DNA from: Teredinibacter waterburyi
GTDB lineage: Bacteria > Pseudomonadota > Gammaproteobacteria > Pseudomonadales > Cellvibrionaceae
Reading direction: 5' to 3'
DNA: 64,000 nt
Assembly: GCF_001922985.1 (NCBI RefSeq)
Contig: NZ_MRUH01000164.1
Coordinates: 142,550-206,549 of the forward strand
The position numbers were made by a program, and so were the translations under genes. The notes beneath the pieces are model-generated. The model saw only the letters and a program-made list of their open reading frames with translations, had not been told where the DNA came from and ran no database searches. Every line of letters begins with the position of its first letter. Positions within the stretch are counted from its first letter, which is position 1. This document shows positions 48,637 through 59,175 of this stretch, piece by piece.

Positions 48637-49805
48637 AATTTAGATTCGGGAATATTTAGGTGCTGCAGCGGCCCACCCACTAGCTCGACAATAGAAATGT
48701 CATCGGCCTGCTGTGCTCCACCATGAAACTCTATGAGCGCAGCATTTAGACTAGCCACAGCGTCGTCTGAATCGGTTAACAATTGATCCTCCAAGCGCGT
48801 TAAGCCAAATGGCTGTTGCTCAGAGTTAAGGGTATTAACAATACCCTCCGTATGAATATAGACTTTTTCGCCTACGTCTATTTGGAACAGCAGCAGAGAA
48901 CTATCAAATTCAGCTTTGGACAAAACACCGAGCGGCCCATGTTTAGCGGGAAACTTTTCTACCGCGAGTCGATTCGGTTTAATCGCCAAGATATCATGCA
49001 TTCCCCCCGACCAAACGGTCACATCGCGACCACTGGCATCCACATACATAATCGTAGCGCAACAACACATATCCGCAGGCAGGATTTCCAAAAGCCGTTG
49101 ATTTAACGCTGATGCAATTTCCGCGATACTTGCCTGCACCGAAACCATACTATAGAAAACTTCGGAGAGCGGCAGCGCGCCGATCGCGGCAACCAAACCA
49201 TGCCCTGCAAAATCGCCCACTAAAATATAGACTCCACCATCCAGAGACGAGGAAACTAGAACAACGTCGCCATCGAACATAGACGCAGGAGAAGTATGTT
49301 GGCGTACATTCTGGCACTGACTTTGATCACGTTTCCCGTAGTTTAAAAAAATATGTTCAACTATTGCGTGTTCGCGATCAACAATATCTTTATATCGGCT
49401 TAGCTCTGCATGAGCATCATGTAAATTATTATAAAGCTCCAGCGTACGCGCATGAGCATTCAGTTTAGCGATCAGCACATCTTCATTTACAGGCTTCGGC
49501 ACGAAGTCATCACCACCGGCGTCAAGGCAGCTCGCAATAATCTCGGCATTATCTAGCGCGGTAATAAAAATTATCGGGACGAAGCGTTCTACACTGTGTG
49601 TTTTTATCAGCTTAGTTGCACTTATGCCATCCATCTCAGGCATATTGATATCCATCAGAACGATGTCGATCGACAAATCGGTACAATAGATATCTACGGC
49701 TTGAATTCCATTTACAGCTTCCACAACCTGATGGCCTTCATCCTCCAAAATAATGGACAAAAGCTCACGGTTGTAGGCGTGATCGTCGGCGACAAGAACT
49801 CTCAT
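48633..49805 (-). CDS. Response regulator with PP2C (SpoIIE-type) phosphatase output
   Basis: A 390-residue protein with a receiver at 1-122 (VLVADDHAYNRELL, LMDINMPEMDG with the acceptor Asp) and, after a helical linker, a SpoIIE/RsbU type phosphatase from about 165 (VGDFAGHGLVAAIGALPLSE, with metal-binding Asp). The layout is that of HsbR/RsbU regulators that act on anti-sigma antagonists. It lies 67 bp after the chemoreceptor-like gene on the same strand, so the two may be one unit. No anti-sigma antagonist gene is seen nearby. Confidence 0.9.
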   Translation of the reverse strand: MRVLVADDHAYNRELLSIILEDEGHQVVEAVNGIQAVDIYCTDLSIDIVLMDINMPEMDGISATKLIKTHSVERFVPIIFITALDNAEIIASCLDAGGDDFVPKPVNEDVLIAKLNAHARTLELYNNLHDAHAELSRYKDIVDREHAIVEHIFLNYGKRDQSQCQNVRQHTSPASMFDGDVVLVSSSLDGGVYILVGDFAGHGLVAAIGALPLSEVFYSMVSVQASIAEIASALNQRLLEILPADMCCCATIMYVDASGRDVTVWSGGMHDILAIKPNRLAVEKFPAKHGPLGVLSKAEFDSSLLLFQIDVGEKVYIHTEGIVNTLNSEQQPFGLTRLEDQLLTDSDDAVASLNAALIEFHGGAQQADDISIVELVGGPLQHLNIPESKF

Positions 49806-49872
49806 AAGATTTCGCGTCGGAAATGTTTATATTTCATTAGCACTTAAATTCACCCAAACGATTGGCAACAAA

Positions 49873-51045
49873 TCAAAAAATCTCAACTTTCCCGACACAA
49901 TCAACAGCGTCATTTTTGTGGCTAGTTAGGGTCGGAACCCCGTTAGAACTATTCCTTAAATTTATATTGATGGATTTCAACACGCTGGACACATCCGCCG
50001 AAGAACTACGAGGCGGTGATAAGCTTGCTAAAACGGCCGCCAGCTTCACACTAGCTTGCTTCATTTCTTCCGCCATCTGCGCCACACGGTCGGCGGACTG
50101 AAGTGCGGTTACCGCGCGCCCCAGTTCTTGCTTAATATCCTCGCTAACTGAGGCTCCCTGCTTAACACCAGCCGTTACCGTACTGTTCATTCGCTCCAGC
50201 TCTAGCAGCATCGCGTCGAGATTACCTTTGGCATTAATCGCGATACTCATATCCACTGACGCAATCTCACCGACAACCTGCTCGACATTTGTAACGGTAC
50301 TTTTGGCAACCTCTGCACGCTCACGAATCTGTTCATTCAGCGCGCTTGAATCCTGAGATAACTTGCGCACCTCATCTGCCACAACCGCAAACCCACGCCC
50401 CGCCTCGCCCGCTCTGGCCGCTTCGATTGCAGCATTTAAGGCTAACAAATTGGTTTGATCGGCTATCCCACGAATATCACTGATCAATACAAACATGCCG
50501 TCGAGATGCGTAACCATCTTTTGAATATTGTGTACGGCAACGACGCTTTTTGTACTGACATCAACAAAAATTTTCACGTAGTCATCAAAGGTTCGCCCAA
50601 CTTCGCTGGCAAACCTTTTCAGGGATACGCCATTACTCTCGCCATCGTCTGTGTCTACTAGTCTGTTGCGAATATCAATCAACACATCTTTTTCCAATCC
50701 AACCGAGTATGAGAGCCCTTGAAAACTTGAGTGTAAACTCAAACTAGAACGTTCGGTCAGCTGTGCAATCTCCGAAGCGAGGCTTTCCATATCTTTAAAG
50801 ACAGGTGTGACAATTGAATGTAGCGTCTCGCCGAGTCGATAGAATTCATCTAGCGCATCTTGGTTGTCGCTTTGTGTAACTTCAGAATCCGGCTGCGTCA
50901 GCAAGCGACCCAACACCAAGCCCGCCAAAGCACAAACAACCAATAAGGCAACGGCAAGGTTAATCGATTGGGCTTGATAAATGACGCCAATAGAGACGGT
51001 AAGGAAAAGTCCAAACACAAAGTACATGACGCTAGGCCGTCCCAT
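49873..51045 (-). CDS. Methyl-accepting chemotaxis-like protein without periplasmic domain
   Basis: A 390-residue receptor with two close membrane helices (about 5-25 and 29-46) and almost no periplasmic loop. The cytoplasmic part has the receptor hairpin signature [20 protein letters not shown] near 193. Total length is short for a classical receptor and no HAMP domain is evident. It may sense membrane or cytoplasmic state rather than an external ligand. It precedes the receiver-PP2C gene and may feed that protein. Confidence 0.9.
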   Translation of the reverse strand: MGRPSVMYFVFGLFLTVSIGVIYQAQSINLAVALLVVCALAGLVLGRLLTQPDSEVTQSDNQDALDEFYRLGETLHSIVTPVFKDMESLASEIAQLTERSSLSLHSSFQGLSYSVGLEKDVLIDIRNRLVDTDDGESNGVSLKRFASEVGRTFDDYVKIFVDVSTKSVVAVHNIQKMVTHLDGMFVLISDIRGIADQTNLLALNAAIEAARAGEAGRGFAVVADEVRKLSQDSSALNEQIRERAEVAKSTVTNVEQVVGEIASVDMSIAINAKGNLDAMLLELERMNSTVTAGVKQGASVSEDIKQELGRAVTALQSADRVAQMAEEMKQASVKLAAVLASLSPPRSSSADVSSVLKSININLRNSSNGVPTLTSHKNDAVDCVGKVEIF

Positions 51046-51217
51046 CGTTACCCCATCAAAGCTTACAAACCGTTAGTTAACTGACTTCCCACGAAACTAA
51101 ATCGTGAGTTCGCGGAAAATACTTAGAATTACTCTCTAAGCCTAGACCGCGACATAAGGAATAGCCAGTAAGACGAATGCAAGATGGGGTTGGCGAGCAG
51201 CCAAAAAAGGGAGGAGT

Positions 51218-51242
51218 AAGTGGTGACTGAAGCCACCACTTT
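51218..51242 (-). terminator. Terminator after trpS
   Basis: An 8-bp stem AAGTGGTG/CACCACTT directly follows the trpS stop. On the minus strand a TTTTTT run comes about nine bases after the stem. Confidence 0.6.
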
Positions 51243-51247
51243 AAGGG

Positions 51248-52255
51248 TTATTGCAGTGGCGCAATACCAATAGATTTTCGTACTTGTGCCAGTAGTGGTC
51301 GGCTATAGGCTCTGGCCTTTTCAGCGCCGGCTATCAGCACAGTTTCAATTTCCGATGGGTTCTCTAACAGCTCATTGTAACGTTCGCGAGCCGGGCCTAC
51401 TTCCGCATTTATCAGTTCAAACAGTTGCTTCTTGGCTTCTCCCCAGGCAATCCCTTCTTCAAATTGCTTTCGCATCCATTGAGTTTGCTCGTCACTGGCG
51501 AACGCCTGCCAAATTTGAAACACCGTGGAAGTATCTGGATCCTTTGGCTCACCCGGCTCAAGGAGGTTGGTCTTAATCTTGTTAATATGCTTTTTAAGTT
51601 GTTTTTCCGGCAAAAACAAGGGGATTGTATTGCCGTAACTTTTACTCATCTTGCGGCCATCTAAGCCTTGCAGTACGGCGACATTGTTGTCGACAACGGC
51701 CTCCGGCAACACAAATGTTTCACCGAAATGATGGTTGAAACGACCTGCCACATCACGCGCCATCTCTAAATGCTGAATCTGGTCCTTGCCGACCGGAACA
51801 TGGCTGGCGTTAAACATCAGAATATCCGCGGCCATCAATACAGGATAACCAAAAAGACCCATGGTAACGCCAAAATCGGGGTCTTCATTATTCTCCCGAT
51901 TTTGATCAACAGACGCTTTGTAGGCGTGAGCGCGGTTCATTAAGCCTTTCGCTGCCATACAACTTAGCACCCAACAGAGCTCGGTAATTTCGGGAACGTC
52001 CGACTGGCGATAGAACACGGCTTTATCGGTATCCAACCCCAAGGCCATCCATGTTGCCGCAATTTCTTTGGTCGACTGGTGAATCAGCTCAGGTTGCTGA
52101 CATTTGATAAGTGCGTGCAGGTCGGCCAGAAAGTAAAAACTCTCACTATCCGCATCCCTACTCGCTTCAATTGCGGGACGAATCGCGCCAACATAGTTAC
52201 CCAAGTGAGGGGTGCCGGTGGTGGTAATGCCGGTGAGTATACGTTTTGCTGCCAT
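51248..52255 (-). CDS. trpS: Tryptophan-tRNA ligase
   Basis: A class I synthetase of 335 residues. [20 protein letters not shown] carries the HIGH-equivalent site and [10 protein letters not shown] the KMSKS loop. I start at ATG 52255 because AAGG is at the proper distance; GTG 52261 would be one base from it. Length and motifs are normal. Confidence 0.97.
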   Translation of the reverse strand: MAAKRILTGITTTGTPHLGNYVGAIRPAIEASRDADSESFYFLADLHALIKCQQPELIHQSTKEIAATWMALGLDTDKAVFYRQSDVPEITELCWVLSCMAAKGLMNRAHAYKASVDQNRENNEDPDFGVTMGLFGYPVLMAADILMFNASHVPVGKDQIQHLEMARDVAGRFNHHFGETFVLPEAVVDNNVAVLQGLDGRKMSKSYGNTIPLFLPEKQLKKHINKIKTNLLEPGEPKDPDTSTVFQIWQAFASDEQTQWMRKQFEEGIAWGEAKKQLFELINAEVGPARERYNELLENPSEIETVLIAGAEKARAYSRPLLAQVRKSIGIAPLQ

Positions 52256-52402
52256 GTTCACTACCTTAAGCTGTTTCTTTTATCGTTATAGATAGAGGGA
52301 AATATCCCCAAGCCAAATCTAGCTATTTTTGAAGGGCGCTAATATAACACGCACAAGAATAAGGTTCATGACCTGAGAAGCAGTGCCAACCTAGAGTTCA
52401 GC

Positions 52403-53560
52403 CTAAAAATCGACAGTGTCTATCAGGTGCCGATAGTCGCTGCTGAGCGCGCGCCAACTTAAATGATCGAGCGAGGGCGCTAGGGGCAGCCCTTGTTCGT
52501 TATATACATTGTTGCAATATTCTTGGATCAGCTCCGCACAGGCCTGTGAAGCGCTAGGGCTATCAAGCTCTCCGGGGTAACACCAACGCGGCTCAAACAG
52601 CTCCCGATAGGCTAGCCTCAGCGGTACCAGCGGAATACACCCTGCGGCTACAGCTTCGAGCACCGACAAACCCTGAAAGTCGTGCAGCGCGGTAGACAGC
52701 ACCACATCCGACTGACGCAGCAATTGCCGGTACGCCACTTCAGAATCTACATAACCCCAAGTTCCCAGCCATTGGTTTTGCTCGAGTAGCGTCAAAATAT
52801 GTTCAAATTCCGTTGGCGAACGCCGAAACTTCTGGCCAACAATATGCACTTTTAAGGCAAGCTCTGGCGGCAACATCTGCAAAACTTCCAGCAATTGTTG
52901 CGGCCCCTTGTCGTATTCCCAGCGGTGATTCCACACAATTTCTAATGGTCGTTGCGGTATTGCGGGTTTCGAGTGTGGACTCGGCTGTAACTCAGGGCTT
53001 GGCGAGTAGCAATGATCCTCTAAGGGAACCGGCAGCGTTTGCGCCTTCGCTGCGAGTTGCTCGGCGACACCGAGAGGAACTTCATCCGGCATTTTTTGCA
53101 GTAAATCCTTCACCCCCACAATAAAGGTGTCGCGGTTATAGCCGCTATTAAAGAGCAGTCGATCCGCCGCTAGGGCGCTATACAGCTGAACCATTTTTGG
53201 CTCGAGACTATGTTTTTGAGCACTATGTTTTTGATGGTCGCTTAGTGGGTAATCGAACTGGTTTTCATGGAAGTACAAATAGGTTGGAACGGCAGCAAGC
53301 GATGGCACTAGGCCACGCAAGGTTGCCAAGTCTGTCATGGAGGTCGCCCAGATTTGGCTAAACGCTTGGTTTAAAACCTGAGCCTCATTCAAGGCCCAGC
53401 TCAACGGGTTGCCCCGTATCCGCCAGTTAAACCAGCGCGGCGCCAAGCTCAGCTGTACCCACTCGATATCGGGGAACTGCGCCGCCAGAGCCAACCGCCA
53501 GCGGCGGTGGCTCTCGGCGTCGTAGGCGCTGAGTAGGAGAATTTTTTTAGAATCAGACAA
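52403..53560 (-). CDS. tRNA-queuosine alpha-mannosyltransferase-like glycosyltransferase
   Basis: A GT4-type enzyme of 385 residues with the DUF3524 N-domain: ILLLSAYDAESHRRWR at the start, then VPTYLYFHENQFDYPLS, which is the hallmark of this family. The C-terminal half has EIVWNHRWEYDKGP and LSVLEAVAAGCIPLVP. Animal members mannosylate queuosine in tRNA-Asp; the bacterial role is inferred. The start is a TTG without a clear SD. It lies between trpS and a cyclic-nucleotide-binding gene. Confidence 0.82.
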   Translation of the reverse strand: MSDSKKILLLSAYDAESHRRWRLALAAQFPDIEWVQLSLAPRWFNWRIRGNPLSWALNEAQVLNQAFSQIWATSMTDLATLRGLVPSLAAVPTYLYFHENQFDYPLSDHQKHSAQKHSLEPKMVQLYSALAADRLLFNSGYNRDTFIVGVKDLLQKMPDEVPLGVAEQLAAKAQTLPVPLEDHCYSPSPELQPSPHSKPAIPQRPLEIVWNHRWEYDKGPQQLLEVLQMLPPELALKVHIVGQKFRRSPTEFEHILTLLEQNQWLGTWGYVDSEVAYRQLLRQSDVVLSTALHDFQGLSVLEAVAAGCIPLVPLRLAYRELFEPRWCYPGELDSPSASQACAELIQEYCNNVYNEQGLPLAPSLDHLSWRALSSDYRHLIDTVDF

Positions 53561-53590
53561 AAAGTACGGTTCGCAGAATAAGTTTTAGCG

Positions 53591-54628
53591 TTACTGCGTA
53601 CCACTTTTCAATATAACCGCATCAAACCCTGCCTGACACAAGAGGTGCGCAGCTATATCGGCGCGACTACCAGCGTCGTCAGGAACGACATATACGTTTG
53701 AATGGCCGAGCTCAGGGAGCGCGTTACGCAAGCGAGAAAGGGGGATGTTAACCGCTCCGGGGAAGTGATTCGAGCGAAATTCCATAGGCATTTTCACATC
53801 GAGTAGCTTGTAGGGCTTTTCCAGCTTATCCAAAAGCTGATTTTCAACATAACGAACCACCGGTGCTTTTAGTAACGCCATAAAATCGTCACTGTTCAAA
53901 CGCTTCAAGCGGCCTTTTGTTTCCATGCTGATAGTCGCATTGCGAGGAGTATTGCCGAGCAACGCTTCCTCACCAAAAAATTGGCCTGGGCGCAATTCAA
54001 CATCAATACTGCCTAAACGATTGGTCACTCGCGCCTGCCCTGCTACAACCACATAAAAATAGTCGCCGCGCTCGCCTTCTTTAACAACCACATCACCAGC
54101 ATCTAGGGCGACATCTTGAAATCGAAGAAACAGTTCTTGTACTTGCGTGAGAGGGATTTTTGCGAATAGAGGGGACTGCAACAATGCCGACATCCAATCG
54201 CCGCCATTCACCTCGGTAATATCCTCAACTTCGAACTCTGAGGTAGGCGTGCTGGTTTGGTCAAACGACGCCGAAGCGGCCGACTGACTCCAGGCGATCA
54301 ACCGATCAAGCAGCTCCGTTTCAATACTGAACACCGTGGCTGAGCTGGACTTTGCAACCGCAGAACTAAGCGTTGGCGACTCCACGTTGAGGGTTATCTT
54401 GGCGCTTTCCGAGCCGGCAACTTGGGTCGACACATAAAAAGCGCTATTGATAAGGTCAACCTGACCATCCAATAGAAAGTACTTATTTGCTAGTACCCGG
54501 CCTCGTTTAAAGATCATTTGGCCTTTGCTGAATTCCTGTACTTCTATCTTGGCTAAGGCTTCTTCCAAATATTCATCTTCCAATCCATTGAAAGGTACAA
54601 AAGATTTAAGTTTCTTAAGATCTAACAT
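53591..54628 (-). CDS. Double cyclic-nucleotide-binding-like protein with degenerate rhodanese domain
   Basis: A 345-residue soluble protein. Residues 1-110 and about 145-260 look like cNMP-binding beta-rolls; the second has RPGQFFGEEALLGNTPRNATI, a typical phosphate-binding cassette. Residues 265-345 are rhodanese-like (KLLDVKMPMEFRSNHFPGAVNIP), but the active-site loop reads VPDDAGSRAD, with no catalytic Cys. ATG 54628 has AGGA at the right distance. No DNA-binding domain is present, so it is not a CRP-type regulator. Confidence 0.85.
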   Translation of the reverse strand: MLDLKKLKSFVPFNGLEDEYLEEALAKIEVQEFSKGQMIFKRGRVLANKYFLLDGQVDLINSAFYVSTQVAGSESAKITLNVESPTLSSAVAKSSSATVFSIETELLDRLIAWSQSAASASFDQTSTPTSEFEVEDITEVNGGDWMSALLQSPLFAKIPLTQVQELFLRFQDVALDAGDVVVKEGERGDYFYVVVAGQARVTNRLGSIDVELRPGQFFGEEALLGNTPRNATISMETKGRLKRLNSDDFMALLKAPVVRYVENQLLDKLEKPYKLLDVKMPMEFRSNHFPGAVNIPLSRLRNALPELGHSNVYVVPDDAGSRADIAAHLLCQAGFDAVILKSGTQ

Positions 54629-54777
54629 CACTTGTCCTCACAATAAGCACGCATTCTGCTTACTTTCGGACACTCGAACTGCGCCTGAATTCACGTAATT
54701 GAAGCAACAGGCTCGTGATAGGATTCTTTTGTGAGGGAACTCTCAATCTAGACTTAAATGCGCTAAAGCTAACGCAT

Positions 54778-56067
54778 TTAAACTAACGGCGATGCCAAAA
54801 ACCGGCTCAGCAATAGCTCTAGATGGGTTATATCCTTGCTACCAGCCAACTCTCGTATCGAGTGCATGGCAAAGGTTGGCACACCTAAATCAACGGTTTC
54901 AACGCCGGTAAGTGCCGCCGTAATCGGGCCTATGGTACTGCCGCAACGCATATCAGCACGCATCACAAAGGACTGCAGGGGGATTTCTTCCGTGCCGCCC
55001 TCTCCCTTTGCCAAATAACGAAGCTTTGCTGCACTACTGCTATTGGTGGCATAGCTCTGGTTGGCATCGAACTTTAACACCGGCCCTGCATTCAATCGCG
55101 GGCCGTGGTTGCTATCGTGCTTGTCGGCAAAATTGGGGTGTATGCCATGAGCGTTATCGACCGAGAGCATCATGGATTTTCGCAGCACTCTTAGGCGAGT
55201 ATCCGCATCGGGCAGGATGCGCTGTAATACGTCGTTCAACAGCGGGCCCTGCGCGCCTAGCTCTGTGCGACTGCCGATTTCTTCATGATCATTACAAATA
55301 AGCAGCGATGTTTCACCACTACCGGCTTTAACAAGTGCCGCAGCACCGAGATAACAGCTGAGCAAATTATCCAATCGTGCGCTGGCTACGAACTCTCGCT
55401 GCAACCCCACTAATGAAGGCGGCTGCACATCGTAAAAACTCAAGTTGTAATCCAGAATCTCAATTGCGCTAGGGTCTTGTAGCTGCAGTTGCAGTAACAG
55501 CGTTTCACGCCAAGATTGCGCTTTATCAGACTGCCCTATAATTGCGCTCATCTGGGTTTGCGGGTTTACCGCTCGACCACTATTCGCCTCGCGATCAAGA
55601 TGAATAGCAAGACTGGGGATAACCGCAATCGGCACGGCAAAATCAATCAACGCTTGCTTTAACAGGCCTTTCTCATCGGTATAGTCAACGCGGCCAGCGA
55701 TCGAAAGGTCGCGGTCAAACCAAGGGTTTAGCAGCGCACCTCCATAAACATCCACCCCAAGTTGCAAATAACCTTCGCGCAATTTTTCTGGCTGCGGCTT
55801 AACTTTCAAACAAGGGCTATCGGTATGAGCACCGATTAAGTGGATACCCGTCTCAAGCAACGGCTTTTCCCCATAAATAAATGCGATTAATGCACTTTGC
55901 CCACGCACGCAAAAATAACGACGGCCCGGCTTTAACGACCAACTATCATGCTCACTCAATTGGCTAAAGCCCTGCGCTAGTAGCAAATCAGCGAGCGTAG
56001 CGGTAGCGTGAAAAGGCGTGGGCGATTTAGCAAGAAACTCTAGTAGGTCATCGGCACTATTGGTCAC
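54778..56067 (-). CDS. apeB: M18 family aminopeptidase
   Basis: A metallo-aminopeptidase of 429 residues. GAHTDSPCLKVKP, DHEEIGS and DNAHGIHPNF hold the zinc ligands and catalytic Glu of the M18 (aspartyl aminopeptidase) family. The start is GTG with AAAGGA six bases away. It acts in the cytoplasm on peptides with an acidic N-terminal residue. Confidence 0.94.
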   Translation of the reverse strand: MTNSADDLLEFLAKSPTPFHATATLADLLLAQGFSQLSEHDSWSLKPGRRYFCVRGQSALIAFIYGEKPLLETGIHLIGAHTDSPCLKVKPQPEKLREGYLQLGVDVYGGALLNPWFDRDLSIAGRVDYTDEKGLLKQALIDFAVPIAVIPSLAIHLDREANSGRAVNPQTQMSAIIGQSDKAQSWRETLLLQLQLQDPSAIEILDYNLSFYDVQPPSLVGLQREFVASARLDNLLSCYLGAAALVKAGSGETSLLICNDHEEIGSRTELGAQGPLLNDVLQRILPDADTRLRVLRKSMMLSVDNAHGIHPNFADKHDSNHGPRLNAGPVLKFDANQSYATNSSSAAKLRYLAKGEGGTEEIPLQSFVMRADMRCGSTIGPITAALTGVETVDLGVPTFAMHSIRELAGSKDITHLELLLSRFLASPLV

Positions 56068-56141
56068 AACAATTCCTTTGGCAATTAATATATAGATCTG
56101 GACTTAGTAAAGACTACGGATTACTTGGCGTGTTTGGTTCA

Positions 56142-56939
56142 TTAAATTATCAAGAGAATAAGTCCTGCGCCCAACACTAGCCGATAGATGACAAAAGGTA
56201 ACATGCTCAAGCGATTAATAAAGCTTAGGAAATAGTGAATACAAAAATAGGCACTAACCCCCGATACGACTATCCCAAGCGTCAAACTCGCCCAATCAAC
56301 CGCAATGTCGGACAACAGTAACTTCAACCCAATGTAGCTCGCGCTTAAGACAATAATGGGAATCGATAGCAAAAATGAGAATCGCGCAGAATCGTGCCGA
56401 GAAAAACCCAGCAATAAAGCCGCGGTGATGGTAATTCCTGAGCGAGATGTTCCCGGGATCATCGCCAGCGCTTGCGCAAAGCCGATAATCAGCGCCGCCT
56501 TGATTGTCAGCGACGCCAAATCACGACTCGGGTTGGGACGCCGATCCGCATAGCCTAACAGCACGCCAAAAATAATCGTTGTCGCGGCGATTACCGCAAT
56601 CGAACGCAGATGTAATTCAATAAAATCTGCAAGTAACAACCCGAATAGCCCCGCGGGTAGTGTGGCAAGTATGATCAACCACGCCAGCCGACTCGACTCA
56701 CTGTGTCGACGCAATGCCACACTGGCAAACCAACCTTGCAACAAATCGGCAATATCGCGTCGAAAATACATCACTACGGCGGAAAGCGTACCAAGGTGGA
56801 CGGCGACGTCAAACGCCAAACCTTGATCGGGCCACCCCAAAACCTCTTTCGGTAGAATAAGGTGAGCTGAACTGGAGATAGGTAAAAACTCGGTAATGCC
56901 CTGTATAAGTGCCAGAACGATAACCTGAATAGTATCCAT
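56142..56939 (-). CDS. uppP: Undecaprenyl-diphosphatase
   Basis: A polytopic membrane enzyme (265 residues, about eight hydrophobic segments) that recycles the undecaprenyl carrier for cell-wall and surface-sugar synthesis. [17 protein letters not shown] near 14-30 and [11 protein letters not shown] near 165 are the catalytic motifs of the BacA family. It lies 23 bp after tsaB on the same strand. Confidence 0.96.
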   Translation of the reverse strand: MDTIQVIVLALIQGITEFLPISSSAHLILPKEVLGWPDQGLAFDVAVHLGTLSAVVMYFRRDIADLLQGWFASVALRRHSESSRLAWLIILATLPAGLFGLLLADFIELHLRSIAVIAATTIIFGVLLGYADRRPNPSRDLASLTIKAALIIGFAQALAMIPGTSRSGITITAALLLGFSRHDSARFSFLLSIPIIVLSASYIGLKLLLSDIAVDWASLTLGIVVSGVSAYFCIHYFLSFINRLSMLPFVIYRLVLGAGLILLII

Positions 56940-56962
56940 AGAGCGGGGGTCTCAATTAAAAA

Positions 56963-57676
56963 TTAGAGTGAATTCGGCGGCCGGATTCGCTGCCGTTTTT
57001 TCCAGGAAATTTCATTGCGTAGATATAGCGGTTCAAGTGGTGGCTCGGCGATAGCACTCGTTTCGATTTGCGCGATGGTCTGACGCTCTGCGACTTGCAC
57101 TATGGCACTGGCGCGCGGCATCCATTCGGGGTCGACCTGAACAGACGCCGCTGGAGTCGCGATTACCTTCCAGCCATGCCCTAGCGCGGTGTAGCAACTA
57201 GGGAGATTGGCCTCGCAATATTCCGTAACATTTTCAGGTGCACAAACCTGCGCGGCCTTATATTCAAACAAAATGCCATTTTCGACCCGGTAAACGCCCC
57301 AATAAACCTCCGCCATACGTGCATCCAAGGCTGGAACTAGATAACCGTTATAACTCGGGTGGCGGTTTACATAGCCCTGCGCCATAACCTCGAGGGTATT
57401 TACCCCAATGGCTGGAATTTTTGCGCCATAGGACAAGCCTTGCGCGATACCTATGCCAATGCGGATTCCGGTAAACGAGCCGGGGCCATGTGTAACAGCA
57501 ATAGCATCTATGCTGGCCAAGTCCGTGGCGGCGGCTGACAGTACCTCATCGACGAGAGGCAATAGCTGTTGCGCATGGGATTTAGGTATGTCGGAACGAC
57601 GTTCGAACACATTCTCGCCGTCCCAGACAGCCACCGAACATACTTCAGTCGCTGCATCTAGTGCTAATATTTTCAC
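56963..57676 (-). CDS. tsaB: tRNA threonylcarbamoyladenosine protein TsaB
   Basis: TsaB is the partner of TsaD in making t6A37 of tRNA. The ASKHA-fold N-terminus ILALDAATEVCSVAVW and THGPGSFTGIRIGIGIAQGL are diagnostic. The length of 237 is normal. The start is GTG. It precedes uppP. Confidence 0.95.
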   Translation of the reverse strand: MKILALDAATEVCSVAVWDGENVFERRSDIPKSHAQQLLPLVDEVLSAAATDLASIDAIAVTHGPGSFTGIRIGIGIAQGLSYGAKIPAIGVNTLEVMAQGYVNRHPSYNGYLVPALDARMAEVYWGVYRVENGILFEYKAAQVCAPENVTEYCEANLPSCYTALGHGWKVIATPAASVQVDPEWMPRASAIVQVAERQTIAQIETSAIAEPPLEPLYLRNEISWKKRQRIRPPNSL

Positions 57677-57758
57677 CTCAAAACCCCATTGCCGTATTGT
57701 CGATTCGACCTTTTCGATTCCATAGTGTCAGCGCTATTTAAACGCACTAAGTTAATTA

Positions 57759-58334
57759 TCATCGCTGAGTTTTCGGTTTGCTTTTCGATTTGCTTTTTGC
57801 CTTAGCGCCCGACTTAACTTTAAGGGCGGCGCTTGCCTTTACTTTATTTTGCGCTTTTAACACTTTCGTCGCCGCTTTTTGCGCAGCAACTTTTAATTTT
57901 TTGCTATCTTCTTTTGAGCGTTGCTTAGCCCAACCGTCTACAAAACTTCGGGTCGCGCGCTGCAGATCGTGCTCTGACTTTCTCGCTAATTCCAGGCGGG
58001 CTTGCTCTACCGCCAGCTCAGCTTCTATTTCGGCTTGACGAACTTGAGCATTAAGCTTGGCTTCTGCCAGTACATTCTTCGCCGCCGCCGCCGCCAATCG
58101 CGCGCCGGCAACCGTATCGGCAGCGGCTGATACTATTTTTCGAGCAGCAGCAGCTTTTTTAATATCGGACGGACGTTTAGTTTTTTTTGCTTTTAATTGC
58201 GCCTGAGACGCAGACTCTCGTGTTAGTGTTAACGCCTTATTGGCCTTTTCCAACACCTGCGCAGCTACTTCGAACCTAACCGTGGCTGCATTAAATTCTT
58301 CATCGAAATAAATATCAGTAGACGTCTGTTTCAT
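57759..58334 (-). CDS. Ala/Lys-rich coiled-coil protein of unknown function
   Basis: A 191-residue protein that is almost entirely helical and rich in Ala, Lys and Glu. A long coiled-coil stretch runs from about 20 to 125, and the last 25 residues are a basic SKSKSKSK-type tail. There is no signal peptide. The basic tail suggests nucleic-acid or polyanion binding, as in AlgP or histone H1-like proteins, but no homologue is recognised. It lies between tsaB and adk and is transcribed with that side. Confidence 0.7.
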   Translation of the reverse strand: MKQTSTDIYFDEEFNAATVRFEVAAQVLEKANKALTLTRESASQAQLKAKKTKRPSDIKKAAAARKIVSAAADTVAGARLAAAAAKNVLAEAKLNAQVRQAEIEAELAVEQARLELARKSEHDLQRATRSFVDGWAKQRSKEDSKKLKVAAQKAATKVLKAQNKVKASAALKVKSGAKAKSKSKSKPKTQR

Positions 58335-58418
58335 AGCACTTCATTCATCGTTACAACCAGTAGTGAAGCATTCTAACGGTTTATTTCCAGGATAAGAACT
58401 TACCGTGGATAAAAACAA

Positions 58419-58446
58419 AAATGGCTCCAGTATAGGAGCCATTTTG
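58419..58446 (-). terminator. Rho-independent terminator after adk
   Basis: An 11-bp perfect stem AAAATGGCTCC/GGAGCCATTTT with a 6-base loop, followed on the minus strand by TGTTTTTATCC. It lies about 80 bases after the adk stop. Confidence 0.9.
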
Positions 58447-58527
58447 TCGTAGCTATTCAGTCGCTAAGCCGCTTAACCAGTCATATTCGTCACTACCAAT
58501 TACCCACTAAATCTAGCTTAGGCACGT

Positions 58528-59175
58528 TTAGTTTAAGCTGGCTAGCACACGACTTTTAATTTCTTCTAACGAACCGACCCCTTCTACGCGACAAAACTTA
58601 ACCGGCTTACCTGACGCTTGCTGCGCCTGATAGTAAGCCACTAGTGGCTCGGTTTGCTCATGGTATACAGATAAACGATTACGCACAGTATCTTCTTGGT
58701 CGTCATTGCGCTGAATTAGCGGCTCACCCGTCTCGTCATCCATACCAGCTGTAGTCGGCGGGTTATGGTCAACGTGATAGACCCGACCGGACGCTTCGTG
58801 AACGCGACGGCCACTTAAACGAGATACAATTTCATCATCGTCAACAAAAATTTCCAATACATGGTCAATGACCACACCCGATTCTGTCAGTGCTTCGGCT
58901 TGAGGAATAGTGCGCGGAAAGCCGTCGAACAAAAAGCCCTTCTTGCAGTCTTCTTGGGAGATGCGCTCTTTTACCAAGTCGATAATGATATCGTCAGAAA
59001 CCAAACCGCCGGTCTCCATAATATGCTTTACCTTTTTACCCAGCGGCGTACCGGCTTTAACCGCAGCCCGCAACATATCACCCGTGGAAATCTGGGGAAC
59101 ACCGTAAGCTTCCATAATAAACTTAGCCTGTGTACCTTTACCGGCACCTGGCGCGCCCAATAAAATTGCTCTCAT
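58528..59175 (-). CDS. adk: Adenylate kinase
   Basis: Adk interconverts ATP, AMP and [20 protein letters not shown] is the P-loop, FDGFPRT the AMP-binding part, and [13 protein letters not shown] the start of the LID. I place the start at ATG 59175, which gives 215 residues, the family's length; the frame to 59283 adds a non-homologous segment. Confidence 0.97.
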   Translation of the reverse strand: MRAILLGAPGAGKGTQAKFIMEAYGVPQISTGDMLRAAVKAGTPLGKKVKHIMETGGLVSDDIIIDLVKERISQEDCKKGFLFDGFPRTIPQAEALTESGVVIDHVLEIFVDDDEIVSRLSGRRVHEASGRVYHVDHNPPTTAGMDDETGEPLIQRNDDQEDTVRNRLSVYHEQTEPLVAYYQAQQASGKPVKFCRVEGVGSLEEIKSRVLASLN

